From CBDDFQ01 sp965227035 (GTDB lineage: Bacteria > Pseudomonadota > Gammaproteobacteria > Burkholderiales > Burkholderiaceae_C), in the NCBI GenBank assembly GCA_965227035.1, contig OZ245724.1:1984001-2048000 (forward strand): a stretch of DNA of 64,000 nt, read 5' to 3'. The notes beneath the pieces are model-generated. The model did no database searches and had not been told where the DNA came from. It worked only from the letters and a program-made list of their open reading frames with translations. Within the stretch, counting starts at the first letter, position 1. Each line of letters begins with the position of its first letter. Of the stretch, positions 1 to 6,838 are shown one piece after another. A program made the translations under genes and the position numbers.

Positions 1-2
1 CG

Positions 3-176
3 CACACGGAAATTCCACCTGTCAGCGTGGCCGAGGTGGTGGACACCATCAACGGCCTGATGGCAAGCACGGTGCAGTTGACCAGTGCCACGGTCACCCA
101 CAACTGGAGCAGCAACGGCCCGCTCAACTTCAACGCAGTGCGTGAGGCAGTGCGCATTCTCGACAACGACGAATAA
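3..176 (+). CDS. Hypothetical phage protein, C-terminal part (cut by window start)
   Basis: An open frame enters from the left edge and ends at TAA 174-176, 13 bases before the next start. The 57 visible residues contain VAEVVDTINGLM and end in ILDNDE. The segment looks soluble and partly helical. I do not recognise the family. Same strand and spacing as the following genes. Confidence 0.55.
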   Translation, partial: HTEIPPVSVAEVVDTINGLMASTVQLTSATVTHNWSSNGPLNFNAVREAVRILDNDE

Positions 177-189
177 CTGAAAGACTTCA

Positions 190-1581
190 ATGACTAAAAC
201 CGCAGCACCCGACACCACCAACGTGTCCCCCTTCCCCACCCTGACCAGCCACCTTGCGGGCATGGCAGCACCGCCGGCCCCGGCTCCAGCTCCCGCCCCG
301 GCTCCAGCTACAGTGGTGGACACCAAGGCCGACCGGGTATGGCCCCCGGCCAAGGTGGACAACCTGCTCACTGCAATCCTGAGCTGGCCCCGCACCCACG
401 ACAGCACGACCGAAGGGCTGTTCAAGACATGGCTGATGGCCAAGATCATCGAAGCCAAGCCCACCACCGTGGAGGTCGTCGAGTTGGGTTGCATCATGGT
501 GACGGTCAAGCCGAAGGGCATGGCGAAAGACAAGTACCCGCCCAACATGTTCTCGTGCCACATCGACACCTGCGATGGCTCGACCAAGTACGCAACCGAC
601 GATCGCAAGCGCCTGAACTACGACGCGAACTTCGGCCTGATCGGACTGGACAACAACTCGATCGGCAATTGCCTGGGCGCGGACGACGGAGCGGGCGTCT
701 GGCTCATGCTCAAGATGATCGAAGCCAAGGTACCGGGCACGTACATGTTCCATCGCGGCGAAGAAGTCGGCGGGCTTGGGTCGCGTGCCATCCTGACGGC
801 CCGCAAGGAGTGGTTAGCCAAGACGTTCGAGCTGTGCGTTGCCTTCGACCGGGCACACAACGACGAGATCATCACGCACCAAGGCGGGCTGCGCTGCGCA
901 TCCGACAAGTGCGGGCTGTCCCTGATCCGCCAGTTGAAAGACAACGGGATGGAGTACGTGCTCTCGACACGCGGCAGCTTCACTGACTCAAAGACATACC
1001 GGGGCGTGATCGACGAGTGCTTCAACATGGGCGTGGGCTACGACCAGCAGCACGGTCGAAGCGAGTCGCTCGACTACGGCCACCTATGCGACCTGCTCGA
1101 TGCACTGGTCGGCGTGCAGTGGGACATGCTGGTGATCGACCGCGACTGCACCTCGCCTGACCCGGCACCCACCTACTACGGTGGCTCTGGTTACGGCCGA
1201 GTCGGTGCGCAGTACGGCGGCACCACGAGTCGCCCGACGAACGAGGAGTACGGCGACCTGTTCGACCTGTCCGACGAGGAATGGGAGCGCCGCAAGGCCG
1301 AGCGTGCCAAGAGCCACAGTCGCCACGACTTCACCGATCCGGTGGAGTACAAGCAGCCGTCGTCCAACCGCACCCCGCAGACCGCGTCGACCAGGCCGAC
1401 CCGCGAAGCCACAGCGGAGGATGCCTACGAAGATATGAAGGACACCTCGTTCAGCGACATGCTCTCTTGGGCAGAGATGGAGCCGGTCGCTATGACCGAA
1501 GCGATGTTCGATCTGATGGAGTACATCGCCGCCCTCAAAGCGCAGGTTCAGTTCTTGCGCGGCGTGTCCCGTTCCCATTGA
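190..1581 (+). CDS. M20-like zinc metallopeptidase, phage-encoded
   Basis: A 463-residue protein with the ordered metal-site motifs of co-catalytic di-zinc peptidases of clan MH (M20/M28/M42). These are HID at residues 124-126, the bridging-Asp motif GADDG around 163-167, the catalytic EE pair at 191-192 in HRGEEVGGLGS, an Asp in AFDRAHND near 220, and a late His in YDQQHGRSESLDYGH. The order resembles peptidase T. An Ala/Pro-rich linker (about residues 26-40) is encoded by an 18-bp tandem repeat at 277-309. The C-terminal third is low-complexity and polar, and unlike peptidase T. No signal peptide is seen, so it probably acts in the cytoplasm. The substrate is unknown: peptides, or a processing role, are both possible. 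The fold call is inferred from motifs only. Confidence 0.7.
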   Translation: MTKTAAPDTTNVSPFPTLTSHLAGMAAPPAPAPAPAPAPATVVDTKADRVWPPAKVDNLLTAILSWPRTHDSTTEGLFKTWLMAKIIEAKPTTVEVVELGCIMVTVKPKGMAKDKYPPNMFSCHIDTCDGSTKYATDDRKRLNYDANFGLIGLDNNSIGNCLGADDGAGVWLMLKMIEAKVPGTYMFHRGEEVGGLGSRAILTARKEWLAKTFELCVAFDRAHNDEIITHQGGLRCASDKCGLSLIRQLKDNGMEYVLSTRGSFTDSKTYRGVIDECFNMGVGYDQQHGRSESLDYGHLCDLLDALVGVQWDMLVIDRDCTSPDPAPTYYGGSGYGRVGAQYGGTTSRPTNEEYGDLFDLSDEEWERRKAERAKSHSRHDFTDPVEYKQPSSNRTPQTASTRPTREATAEDAYEDMKDTSFSDMLSWAEMEPVAMTEAMFDLMEYIAALKAQVQFLRGVSRSH

Positions 1582-1603
1582 CTAACATGTTAGAAGGAGT
1601 AAT

Positions 1604-1822
1604 ATGCAAAACCCCCCGGATAAGGTAGTCGAAGTCAGGCACTTGTCCATACTCGGCCCCACGCAGTACGAAGTGCTGGTGGATTTGTTACAGGAGATCC
1701 AAGCTCGGCAGGTGAGGACGGAGACGCGTGTCGTGCGAATGATGCAGCGCCTCGGCCTCGATCCGTCGGGTGCCCCTGTCGATAACGACGCTGGTGGAGA
1801 AGCTCTGCCCGCTGTCGTGTAA
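1604..1822 (+). CDS. Small hypothetical phage protein
   Basis: 72 residues with a good ribosome site (GAAGGAG) 6 bases before the ATG. The middle (residues about 15-50) is predicted helical and amphipathic (LVDLLQEIQARQVRTETRVV), which suggests a short coiled coil. The family is not recognised. Confidence 0.55.
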   Translation: MQNPPDKVVEVRHLSILGPTQYEVLVDLLQEIQARQVRTETRVVRMMQRLGLDPSGAPVDNDAGGEALPAVV

Positions 1823-1885
1823 ACGTGTAAGCCTTTGGACATTCGGCGCACCCCGCCGTTTGTCCAGTCACCAAGGAGTTATTCA

Positions 1886-2227
1886 ATGGACGTGAAAGAA
1901 GCAGCCCTGAACCGGGCAACCTCGATGCTGAAAGCATTGGGAGCGAAGTTCGCCATCGTGATGCCTGACGGCACCAAGCACGGGGAACTGGAGGTGGCGA
2001 CCGAGCCAGCCAAGACACGGGTGAACTACCGAAAGACCGGGTACCTCGACGTGATTACAGCGATGCAGATCGGCGACGTTCGAGAGTGGGATCTCACCGA
2101 GATGCCGCTGCAACAACGCAACGGATTCCGCAGCTCTGTCTGTGCCGCAGCGAACACACGTTGGGGCAAGCAGTCGTACATATCCAACAGCAACGGCGAG
2201 AAGTTCGAGCTGTTCCGCACGGCGTAA
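1886..2227 (+). CDS. Hypothetical phage protein
   Basis: 113 residues. The ATG at 1886 is chosen over an earlier in-frame start because AAGGAG lies 8 bases before it. The sequence alternates short strands and helices and has a basic, aromatic C-terminal half (RWGKQSYISNSNGEKFELFR), which could bind nucleic acid. No family recognised. It is followed 5 bases later by the next gene. Confidence 0.6.
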   Translation: MDVKEAALNRATSMLKALGAKFAIVMPDGTKHGELEVATEPAKTRVNYRKTGYLDVITAMQIGDVREWDLTEMPLQQRNGFRSSVCAAANTRWGKQSYISNSNGEKFELFRTA

Positions 2228-2232
2228 CCACC

Positions 2233-2442
2233 ATGCGTTTCTACGAAATCACCTACGACGACGACGAGCTGGACAACCCCGCCACCATGCGTGTCGAGGC
2301 AACCCAGGCGGGAGCCAACTCGCTAGCGAAGCGGCTCAAGACGGAGGGCATGCGCCACGTCCAGGTCAAGCCAAAAGAGATCGGCGATCTCAAGGCTGAC
2401 TTCCTTGACTACGTCAACAAACAGATGGAGCACTACGAATGA
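2233..2442 (+). CDS. Small hypothetical phage protein
   Basis: 69 residues, starting at ATG 2233 just after the previous stop. It begins MRFYEITYDDDELD and is acidic early, basic later. The stop overlaps the ATG of the next gene (ATGA at 2439-2442), which indicates translational coupling. No family recognised. Confidence 0.55.
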   Translation: MRFYEITYDDDELDNPATMRVEATQAGANSLAKRLKTEGMRHVQVKPKEIGDLKADFLDYVNKQMEHYE

Positions 2443-2612
2443 AAGCGTCGCACTACCACGCACCCCGCAGCCTTGCGGAATGTTCGTTCGTCACGTCAGC
2501 CGATCCGATCGAGCGCCCCACCCACAAGGTGACCGGGCACAGCGTATCGCTCTGGCTGATGGCGCTGGCGTTTGCGATCGCGGCCCTGATCGTGATCCTC
2601 CTGCGGGCGTAG
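2439..2612 (+). CDS. Small single-pass membrane protein
   Basis: 57 residues read directly from the sequence, starting at the ATGA overlap with the upstream gene. The N-terminal 37 residues are polar. The C-terminal end is one hydrophobic helix (SLWLMALAFAIAALIVILL) followed by RA. It is therefore a tail-anchored inner-membrane protein. A lysis or superinfection role is possible but not shown. The next gene encodes a lipoprotein. Confidence 0.5.
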   Translation: MKASHYHAPRSLAECSFVTSADPIERPTHKVTGHSVSLWLMALAFAIAALIVILLRA

Positions 2613-2657
2613 CCACGTCTGCACCCAAGTAAATACGTTAACTCCACGGAGAACAAC

Positions 2658-2966
2658 ATGAAGAAACTTTATCTCTTTGCTGCGCTTGCGCTGCTCGTCA
2701 TCTGCATGACCGGCTGCGTCACCGCCCCCGAGCAAGGCCCGAAGAAACCGGGCCAAGCATTCGCCGAAGCGTTCCCGAACATCGACCCGATGTATTGGGC
2801 GCGTGAACGTGAATCCACGCGGTTCAACCTGACCGTCATGAACCCCGGCTGCGAGGTGGACATGCCCGCCGGCAAGGGTGTGCCGATCTATTGGATCCGC
2901 AACTGTCCCAACGACAAAACCAAGTGGCGCTCCGACGCCCAACTGAAAGAGGTCATCAACCGATGA
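2658..2966 (+). CDS. Small phage lipoprotein
   Basis: 102 residues with a clear lipoprotein signal: KK, a hydrophobic stretch (LYLFAALALLVICM) and lipobox MTGC with Cys at about residue 20. The mature part has two further Cys (NPGC, RNC) that could form a disulfide in the periplasm. Ribosome site GGAG lies 7 bases before the ATG. Its stop overlaps the next start by 4 bases. Phage lipoproteins of this kind can act in superinfection exclusion or as outer spanins. Neither role can be decided here. Confidence 0.65.
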   Translation: MKKLYLFAALALLVICMTGCVTAPEQGPKKPGQAFAEAFPNIDPMYWARERESTRFNLTVMNPGCEVDMPAGKGVPIYWIRNCPNDKTKWRSDAQLKEVINR

Positions 2967-3421
2967 GCAACACCACACCACAAGCAGACACCGCCCAACC
3001 CATCACGTTCGATACGGCGGGACAAGAGATCCAGCAGGTCAGCGACGACGACATTCGCGTTGCCGTCCACATCCTCGTGCATGCATGCCACACCCGTGCT
3101 GCTGCCGCAGGATGGTGGGTCAACAACGAAGGCCGTCCGATCCAGGACAACCCCTACTGCTTTAGCAACAAGCTGATGCTCGTCGTCAGTGAGCTGGCCG
3201 AAGCGATGGAGGGTGACCGCAAGAACCTGATGGACGACAAGCTGCCGCACCGACCCATGCGTGAAGTCGAGCTGTGCGACGCACTCATCCGCATCTTCGA
3301 CATGGCGGGCGCGTTCGACATGGACTTGCCCGGCGCTCTGATGGACAAGCTGAACTTCAATGCGATCCGCCCGGATCACAAGATCGAAGCGCGTCAGGCA
3401 GAGGGCGGCAAGACGTACTGA
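2963..3421 (+). CDS. MazG-like nucleotide pyrophosphohydrolase family protein
   Basis: 152 residues from the ATG that overlaps the lipoprotein stop (ATGA). The central helices carry the all-alpha NTP pyrophosphatase pattern: SELAEAMEGDRK (ExxE) followed by EVELCDALIRIFDMAG (ExxxD), then NFNAIRPDHKIEARQ. The family hydrolyses NTPs or dNTPs to monophosphates. In phages it is thought to adjust nucleotide pools or alarmones. The N-terminal 60 residues are an extension with no recognised motif. Confidence 0.7.
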   Translation: MSNTTPQADTAQPITFDTAGQEIQQVSDDDIRVAVHILVHACHTRAAAAGWWVNNEGRPIQDNPYCFSNKLMLVVSELAEAMEGDRKNLMDDKLPHRPMREVELCDALIRIFDMAGAFDMDLPGALMDKLNFNAIRPDHKIEARQAEGGKTY

Positions 3422-3424
3422 CGG

Positions 3425-3556
3425 ATGAACCCGCAGCACAACTTCAACAGGAAATTGCTTTCCTGGTTCTATTGCTGCAAGTGCGGGCTGCTCCTTGTGA
3501 ACAACAAGCGCACCCGCAAAGCAGCCAACTCATCGTGCCCCGGCACACAAGATTGA
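3425..3556 (+). CDS. Tiny zinc-ribbon-like phage protein
   Basis: 43 residues from the ATG 3 bases after the previous stop. It carries FYCCKCGLLLVNN followed by SSCPGTQD, a compact Cys set able to bind one zinc. Very small Cys-rich proteins of this form are frequent in phage early regions. Function unknown. Confidence 0.5.
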   Translation: MNPQHNFNRKLLSWFYCCKCGLLLVNNKRTRKAANSSCPGTQD

Positions 3557-3565
3557 AAGACTGAC

Positions 3566-4447
3566 ATGTACAACCCATCCCCCCGCGTCATCAAGTGGGC
3601 AGCAGCAGCCATCGTTGCGCTCATCGCTCTCGTCGTTATCAATCCATTCCACACCGTGCCGACCGGCTACCGTGGCGTGGTCACGCAGTTCGGTGCGATC
3701 AAGCAGGTCGAGAACGAAGGCATGGTCATCCTTCCGCCGTGGCAATCGCTGGCCCTGTTCAACATCCGGGCCGAGCAAGCTGACATCGAGAAGGCCGAAG
3801 GCAGCACGTCCGACCAGCAACCCGTCACCGTGTCGATGACCGTGCGCTATTCGATCAGCGTCGATCGAGTCACCGAGGTGTACGAGAAGTACAGCCACGA
3901 CGGTAACTTGGCGTCGTTCGTTCAGACAGCGGCAGCGGAAACCTTGAAGGCTGTGACCGCACGGTACAGCGCACCCGATCTGATCGCCAAGCGTGCGCTG
4001 GTATCGAGCGACATCTCGGCCACCCTGCGGGACAAGATGAAACTCTACGGGGCGCAGATCATCTCGATCGACATGCGCAACTTCTCGTTCAGCGACAGCT
4101 ACATGAAAGCTATCAACGAGAAGGTCACGCAAGAGCAACTCAAACTCGGCGCTGAAAACAAACTGCTCACCGTTCAGGCCGAGCAGAAGCAGAAGGTTGC
4201 GATCGCCGAAGCCGAGGCTGGTGCGCAGAAGGCACGAGCTGATGGCGAAGCGTATGCGCAGCTCAAGGTGGCAACCGCCCAAGCCGAGTCGCTCAAGATC
4301 CAGAACGCTGCTCTCGCGCAGAACAAAGACGTGCTCGAACTGCGCCGCATCGAGGTGGAACTGGCGAAGGCGCAGAAGTGGGACGGCAAACTGCCCCAAG
4401 CCATCTACGCCGGGGCACCGATCCCGTTCATGAAGGTTCCTCAGTAA
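3566..4447 (+). CDS. SPFH/band-7 (prohibitin-like) membrane protein
   Basis: 293 residues. An N-terminal membrane anchor (residues about 9-26, KWAAAAIVALIALVVI) is followed by the band-7 start TVPTGYRGVVTQFGAI. The SPFH domain extends to about residue 190, ending in the typical IDMRNFSFSDSYMKAINEKV. A long Ala/Glu/Lys coiled coil follows (about 195-265), then a short proline-rich end. These proteins oligomerise into rings at membranes and often recruit proteases. In a phage the role is unknown; protecting or remodelling the host membrane, or acting on FtsH, are possibilities. Length matches bacterial prohibitin homologues. Confidence 0.8.
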   Translation: MYNPSPRVIKWAAAAIVALIALVVINPFHTVPTGYRGVVTQFGAIKQVENEGMVILPPWQSLALFNIRAEQADIEKAEGSTSDQQPVTVSMTVRYSISVDRVTEVYEKYSHDGNLASFVQTAAAETLKAVTARYSAPDLIAKRALVSSDISATLRDKMKLYGAQIISIDMRNFSFSDSYMKAINEKVTQEQLKLGAENKLLTVQAEQKQKVAIAEAEAGAQKARADGEAYAQLKVATAQAESLKIQNAALAQNKDVLELRRIEVELAKAQKWDGKLPQAIYAGAPIPFMKVPQ

Positions 4448-4468
4448 GAGCGCAGGAGGGTAAAGATC

Positions 4469-4912
4469 ATGGCAAAAGATCTACCTGAGCGGGACAACGA
4501 CAAGCCATCAGAGCTGCAAGGTTTGTTCCGCAAGTACGAGGTGAGCCGCGTTGACGGCAAGCCGGAACACAACGACTGCGATTACTTCGTGCTCGACGTG
4601 ACGCATGACCCGCATGCAAAAGCCGCGCTGTGTGCCTACGCCGACGCCGTCGAGGTGGACAACCCGACGCTGGCCGGGGAGATGCGCAGCCGCTACTGCC
4701 TGCCTACATCCCGCCACTACATCAAGGCACCTGCCGTGTCGATGGAGGAACTGGAAGAAGCACTCGCTGGCCCGTCCCATATCCCGGTTGCGGGGGATCG
4801 TGCCCCGATGGAGGTGGCGATTGTCGTGTCCGGCGACGACCACATGGCCACCGTGCAGTGGTTGTGGAACCCGATGCCGCCCGGCACCGTTCTCTACGAG
4901 GTGCAGTCATGA
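4469..4912 (+). CDS. Hypothetical phage protein
   Basis: 147 residues with the segment KYEVSRVDGKPEHNDCDYFV and then DVTHDPHAKAALCAYADA, a pattern I have seen in conserved phage proteins of unknown function. AGGAGG lies about 12 bases before the ATG. It overlaps the next gene by 4 bases. Confidence 0.6.
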   Translation: MAKDLPERDNDKPSELQGLFRKYEVSRVDGKPEHNDCDYFVLDVTHDPHAKAALCAYADAVEVDNPTLAGEMRSRYCLPTSRHYIKAPAVSMEELEEALAGPSHIPVAGDRAPMEVAIVVSGDDHMATVQWLWNPMPPGTVLYEVQS

Positions 4913-5100
4913 AGCGTTTGATTCACTGGCTCCGCATGATCTTCGAGCCGGATCACAGCGGACTCATCTCGCGCCAGCCCCGCCGCTGGTACGTGCTCTA
5001 CGCCGACGGCCAGCGTTCGATCCCGATGGGCTACCGCATGGCGCATGAATACGCCGGCATGTTCAAGGGTGAAGTCAAACGATTCGAGGGGAAAGCATGA
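4909..5100 (+). CDS. Small hypothetical phage protein
   Basis: 63 residues from the ATG overlapping the upstream stop (ATGA 4909-4912). It is basic and aromatic (MKRLIHWLRMIF, then RRWYVLYADGQRSIPMGYRM). An amphipathic N-terminal helix could touch the membrane. The family is not recognised. It overlaps the next start by 4 bases. Confidence 0.55.
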   Translation: MKRLIHWLRMIFEPDHSGLISRQPRRWYVLYADGQRSIPMGYRMAHEYAGMFKGEVKRFEGKA

Positions 5101-5390
5101 GCAAGAAACTAATCGCGGTCATGCGATTGGTCGACGGCTACCGGAACAAGGTGATGCAACGTGACTTCGTTGAAACCTCGCTTCGACAGCTACTCGCCAA
5201 CAAACCCGTGGACATCGAGCAATGCCGGGCCGACTTCGAGAAGTGGTATTGCGAAGACGCAGCCAAGCAGGGGTACCTCCTGGTCGAAGGCATCGCCCAC
5301 CTGCGTGACGGCAATCACTACGGCCAGCACCGCACCATGCTGAACGGCAAGTGGCAAGGCTGGCAAGCTGCGAAAGGACTGACGCCATGA
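5097..5390 (+). CDS. Hypothetical phage protein
   Basis: 97 residues. The second half (FEKWYCEDAAKQGYLLVEGI, ending GKWQGWQAAKG) resembles the common short phage module in which a Phe-x-x-Trp helix is followed by a C-terminal WxxWxAA helix. The function of that module is unknown. It overlaps its neighbours by 4 bases on both sides. Confidence 0.6.
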   Translation: MSKKLIAVMRLVDGYRNKVMQRDFVETSLRQLLANKPVDIEQCRADFEKWYCEDAAKQGYLLVEGIAHLRDGNHYGQHRTMLNGKWQGWQAAKGLTP

Positions 5391-5620
5391 AATTCTTCCA
5401 AGACCTGATGAAGCGGCGTGCGCTGAACAAGCGCGAAAAGCTGCTGCGTTTGGCGGAGACGCTGCACAAACGAGCGGTGGCTCTCGCATGCGACGCCTAC
5501 TACATCGACCACATGGTTGAACCCTTGAGGTGGGCGCGTGTGTACAACGCCTCGTTGTGGGCGAAGCACCACTCCGACCGCTGCCGCCGCGACGCCCACG
5601 CCATCAAGGTGACGCCATGA
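5387..5620 (+). CDS. Small basic hypothetical phage protein
   Basis: 77 residues from the ATGA overlap at 5387. It is strongly basic and helical (KRRALNKREKLLRLAETLHK). No motif identified. Its stop overlaps the next ATG by 4 bases. Confidence 0.5.
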   Translation: MKFFQDLMKRRALNKREKLLRLAETLHKRAVALACDAYYIDHMVEPLRWARVYNASLWAKHHSDRCRRDAHAIKVTP

Positions 5621-5787
5621 GACGGTTCATCTGGAACATTCAGTACGCCCGACTCCTCCGCCGTTACGTGCGGTGGGCGCGGTGGCGTTCCGCCTGGGCC
5701 GCAGCCAAAGCAGCGGACGACTGGTACCTGTGGGGCGACACGCCCCTCGAAGCGGTGCGCAACGAGCTTGCGTGTTGGGGGGACTGA
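5617..5787 (+). CDS. Small Arg/Trp-rich hypothetical phage protein
   Basis: 56 residues from the ATGA overlap. It is rich in Arg, Trp and Ala (YVRWARWRSAWAAAKAADDW), so it could be a cationic amphipathic helix. Start and frame rest on the coupling to the upstream gene. Confidence 0.45.
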   Translation: MRRFIWNIQYARLLRRYVRWARWRSAWAAAKAADDWYLWGDTPLEAVRNELACWGD

Positions 5788-5790
5788 CAT

Positions 5791-6129
5791 ATGTCACGAC
5801 TACTCCAACGAGCATCGACCCGCGAAACCCGCATACTGCGCCCGCTCTACCCGGGGATCGAGTTCGCCGAACGAGAGACAGGCCAGATCGGGGATCGAGC
5901 GTTTCAATTGCAAAAAGAGTACGAGATCAAGCTGATCTTGTCTCAGAAGTTTTGGGCGAACGAGGAGCAGTACCGCACGCATCGAGACATCGCGTTGAAG
6001 GCATTGTCTTCCGAGCTGTACCGCGACCTGCGCCACCTGGTCGTCCGTGCCAGGCACCTCATTAACAACGGTGAACAGACGCAAGCCCTGCTCACCCTAT
6101 CCGAACTCGAAGCGGAGCTGACGACATGA
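5791..6129 (+). CDS. Hypothetical phage protein
   Basis: 112 residues, mostly helical and charged, with a conserved-looking middle (KLILSQKFWANEEQYRTHRD). No membrane segment and no metal motif. It overlaps the next gene by 4 bases. Confidence 0.55.
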   Translation: MSRLLQRASTRETRILRPLYPGIEFAERETGQIGDRAFQLQKEYEIKLILSQKFWANEEQYRTHRDIALKALSSELYRDLRHLVVRARHLINNGEQTQALLTLSELEAELTT

Positions 6130-6326
6130 ACATGAAGATCCGCGACAACCAAGTTGCGGTTGACCACTCGTATTTCTGGCAGCACATGTCCACCTGCCCA
6201 CGCGGGGTGAAGGTGCAGCTATTGGGATCCGGCGGCGTTGCCACCTACGGCACGTTCAATGGGTCAGAAGATTTCTGGATCGGATGGGCACCGCTACCCA
6301 AGGTGCCGCAAGGAGGATTGAAGTGA
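6126..6326 (+). CDS. Small hypothetical phage protein
   Basis: 66 residues, starting at the ATGA overlap. It contains STCPRGVKVQLLGSGGVATY, a beta-rich segment seen in small phage proteins without known role. Its stop overlaps the GTG start of the following gene (GTGA). Confidence 0.55.
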   Translation: MNMKIRDNQVAVDHSYFWQHMSTCPRGVKVQLLGSGGVATYGTFNGSEDFWIGWAPLPKVPQGGLK

Positions 6327-6838
6327 GATGCCCCAAGTGCGTATTCGGTACCTGTGAACAGACTTTCTACGGCCCGCCCCGTGGCCGCAGCAACTACTCG
6401 TGCATGTCATGCGGCCACAAGTTCTCGCTGGCAGCGACGACCAATGGCGCACCCACCGTGCCCGTGACCAAGTCGTTGTCCGCGATCATCGAGCTGGCCC
6501 ACATGCGCCACAAGAAGGTGCTGGCAATGTTGTCCAGCGGCATGACACCTAAAGCGGTGGCGATCGAGACAGGGTACACCCGCAACTTCGTCTACAAGAT
6601 CGCCTCCGACAACGGCGTGCAAGTGAAAGCTATCAGCAAGGAACTCAAAGCCCGACGCGAGAACACCGATGAAATCAAGCGCCGCATCCTTGCCGGCGAA
6701 CGGCAGTGTGACATCGCGGCAGATCTGAACCTACCCCGCGCAACCGTGAAGTCGATCGCCAAGCGGCACAAGCTGCAACGTGAAGACCTGTACCGCATCC
6801 GCTTCATGGCAGAAATGATGGAGAAGAAAGTTGCTTGA
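6323..6838 (+). CDS. Zinc-ribbon plus helix-turn-helix DNA-binding protein
   Basis: 171 residues from GTG 6323. The start is chosen because AAGGAGG lies 6 bases upstream and GTGA overlaps the previous stop. The N-terminus is a zinc ribbon (CPKCVFGTC, then CMSCGHKF). Two helix-turn-helix-like segments follow: MTPKAVAIETGYTRNFVYKI and ERQCDIAADLNLPRATVKSI, separated by a basic linker. This architecture fits a phage regulator or origin-binding protein. It lies immediately before, and overlaps, the DNA polymerase gene. Confidence 0.65.
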   Translation: MRCPKCVFGTCEQTFYGPPRGRSNYSCMSCGHKFSLAATTNGAPTVPVTKSLSAIIELAHMRHKKVLAMLSSGMTPKAVAIETGYTRNFVYKIASDNGVQVKAISKELKARRENTDEIKRRILAGERQCDIAADLNLPRATVKSIAKRHKLQREDLYRIRFMAEMMEKKVA

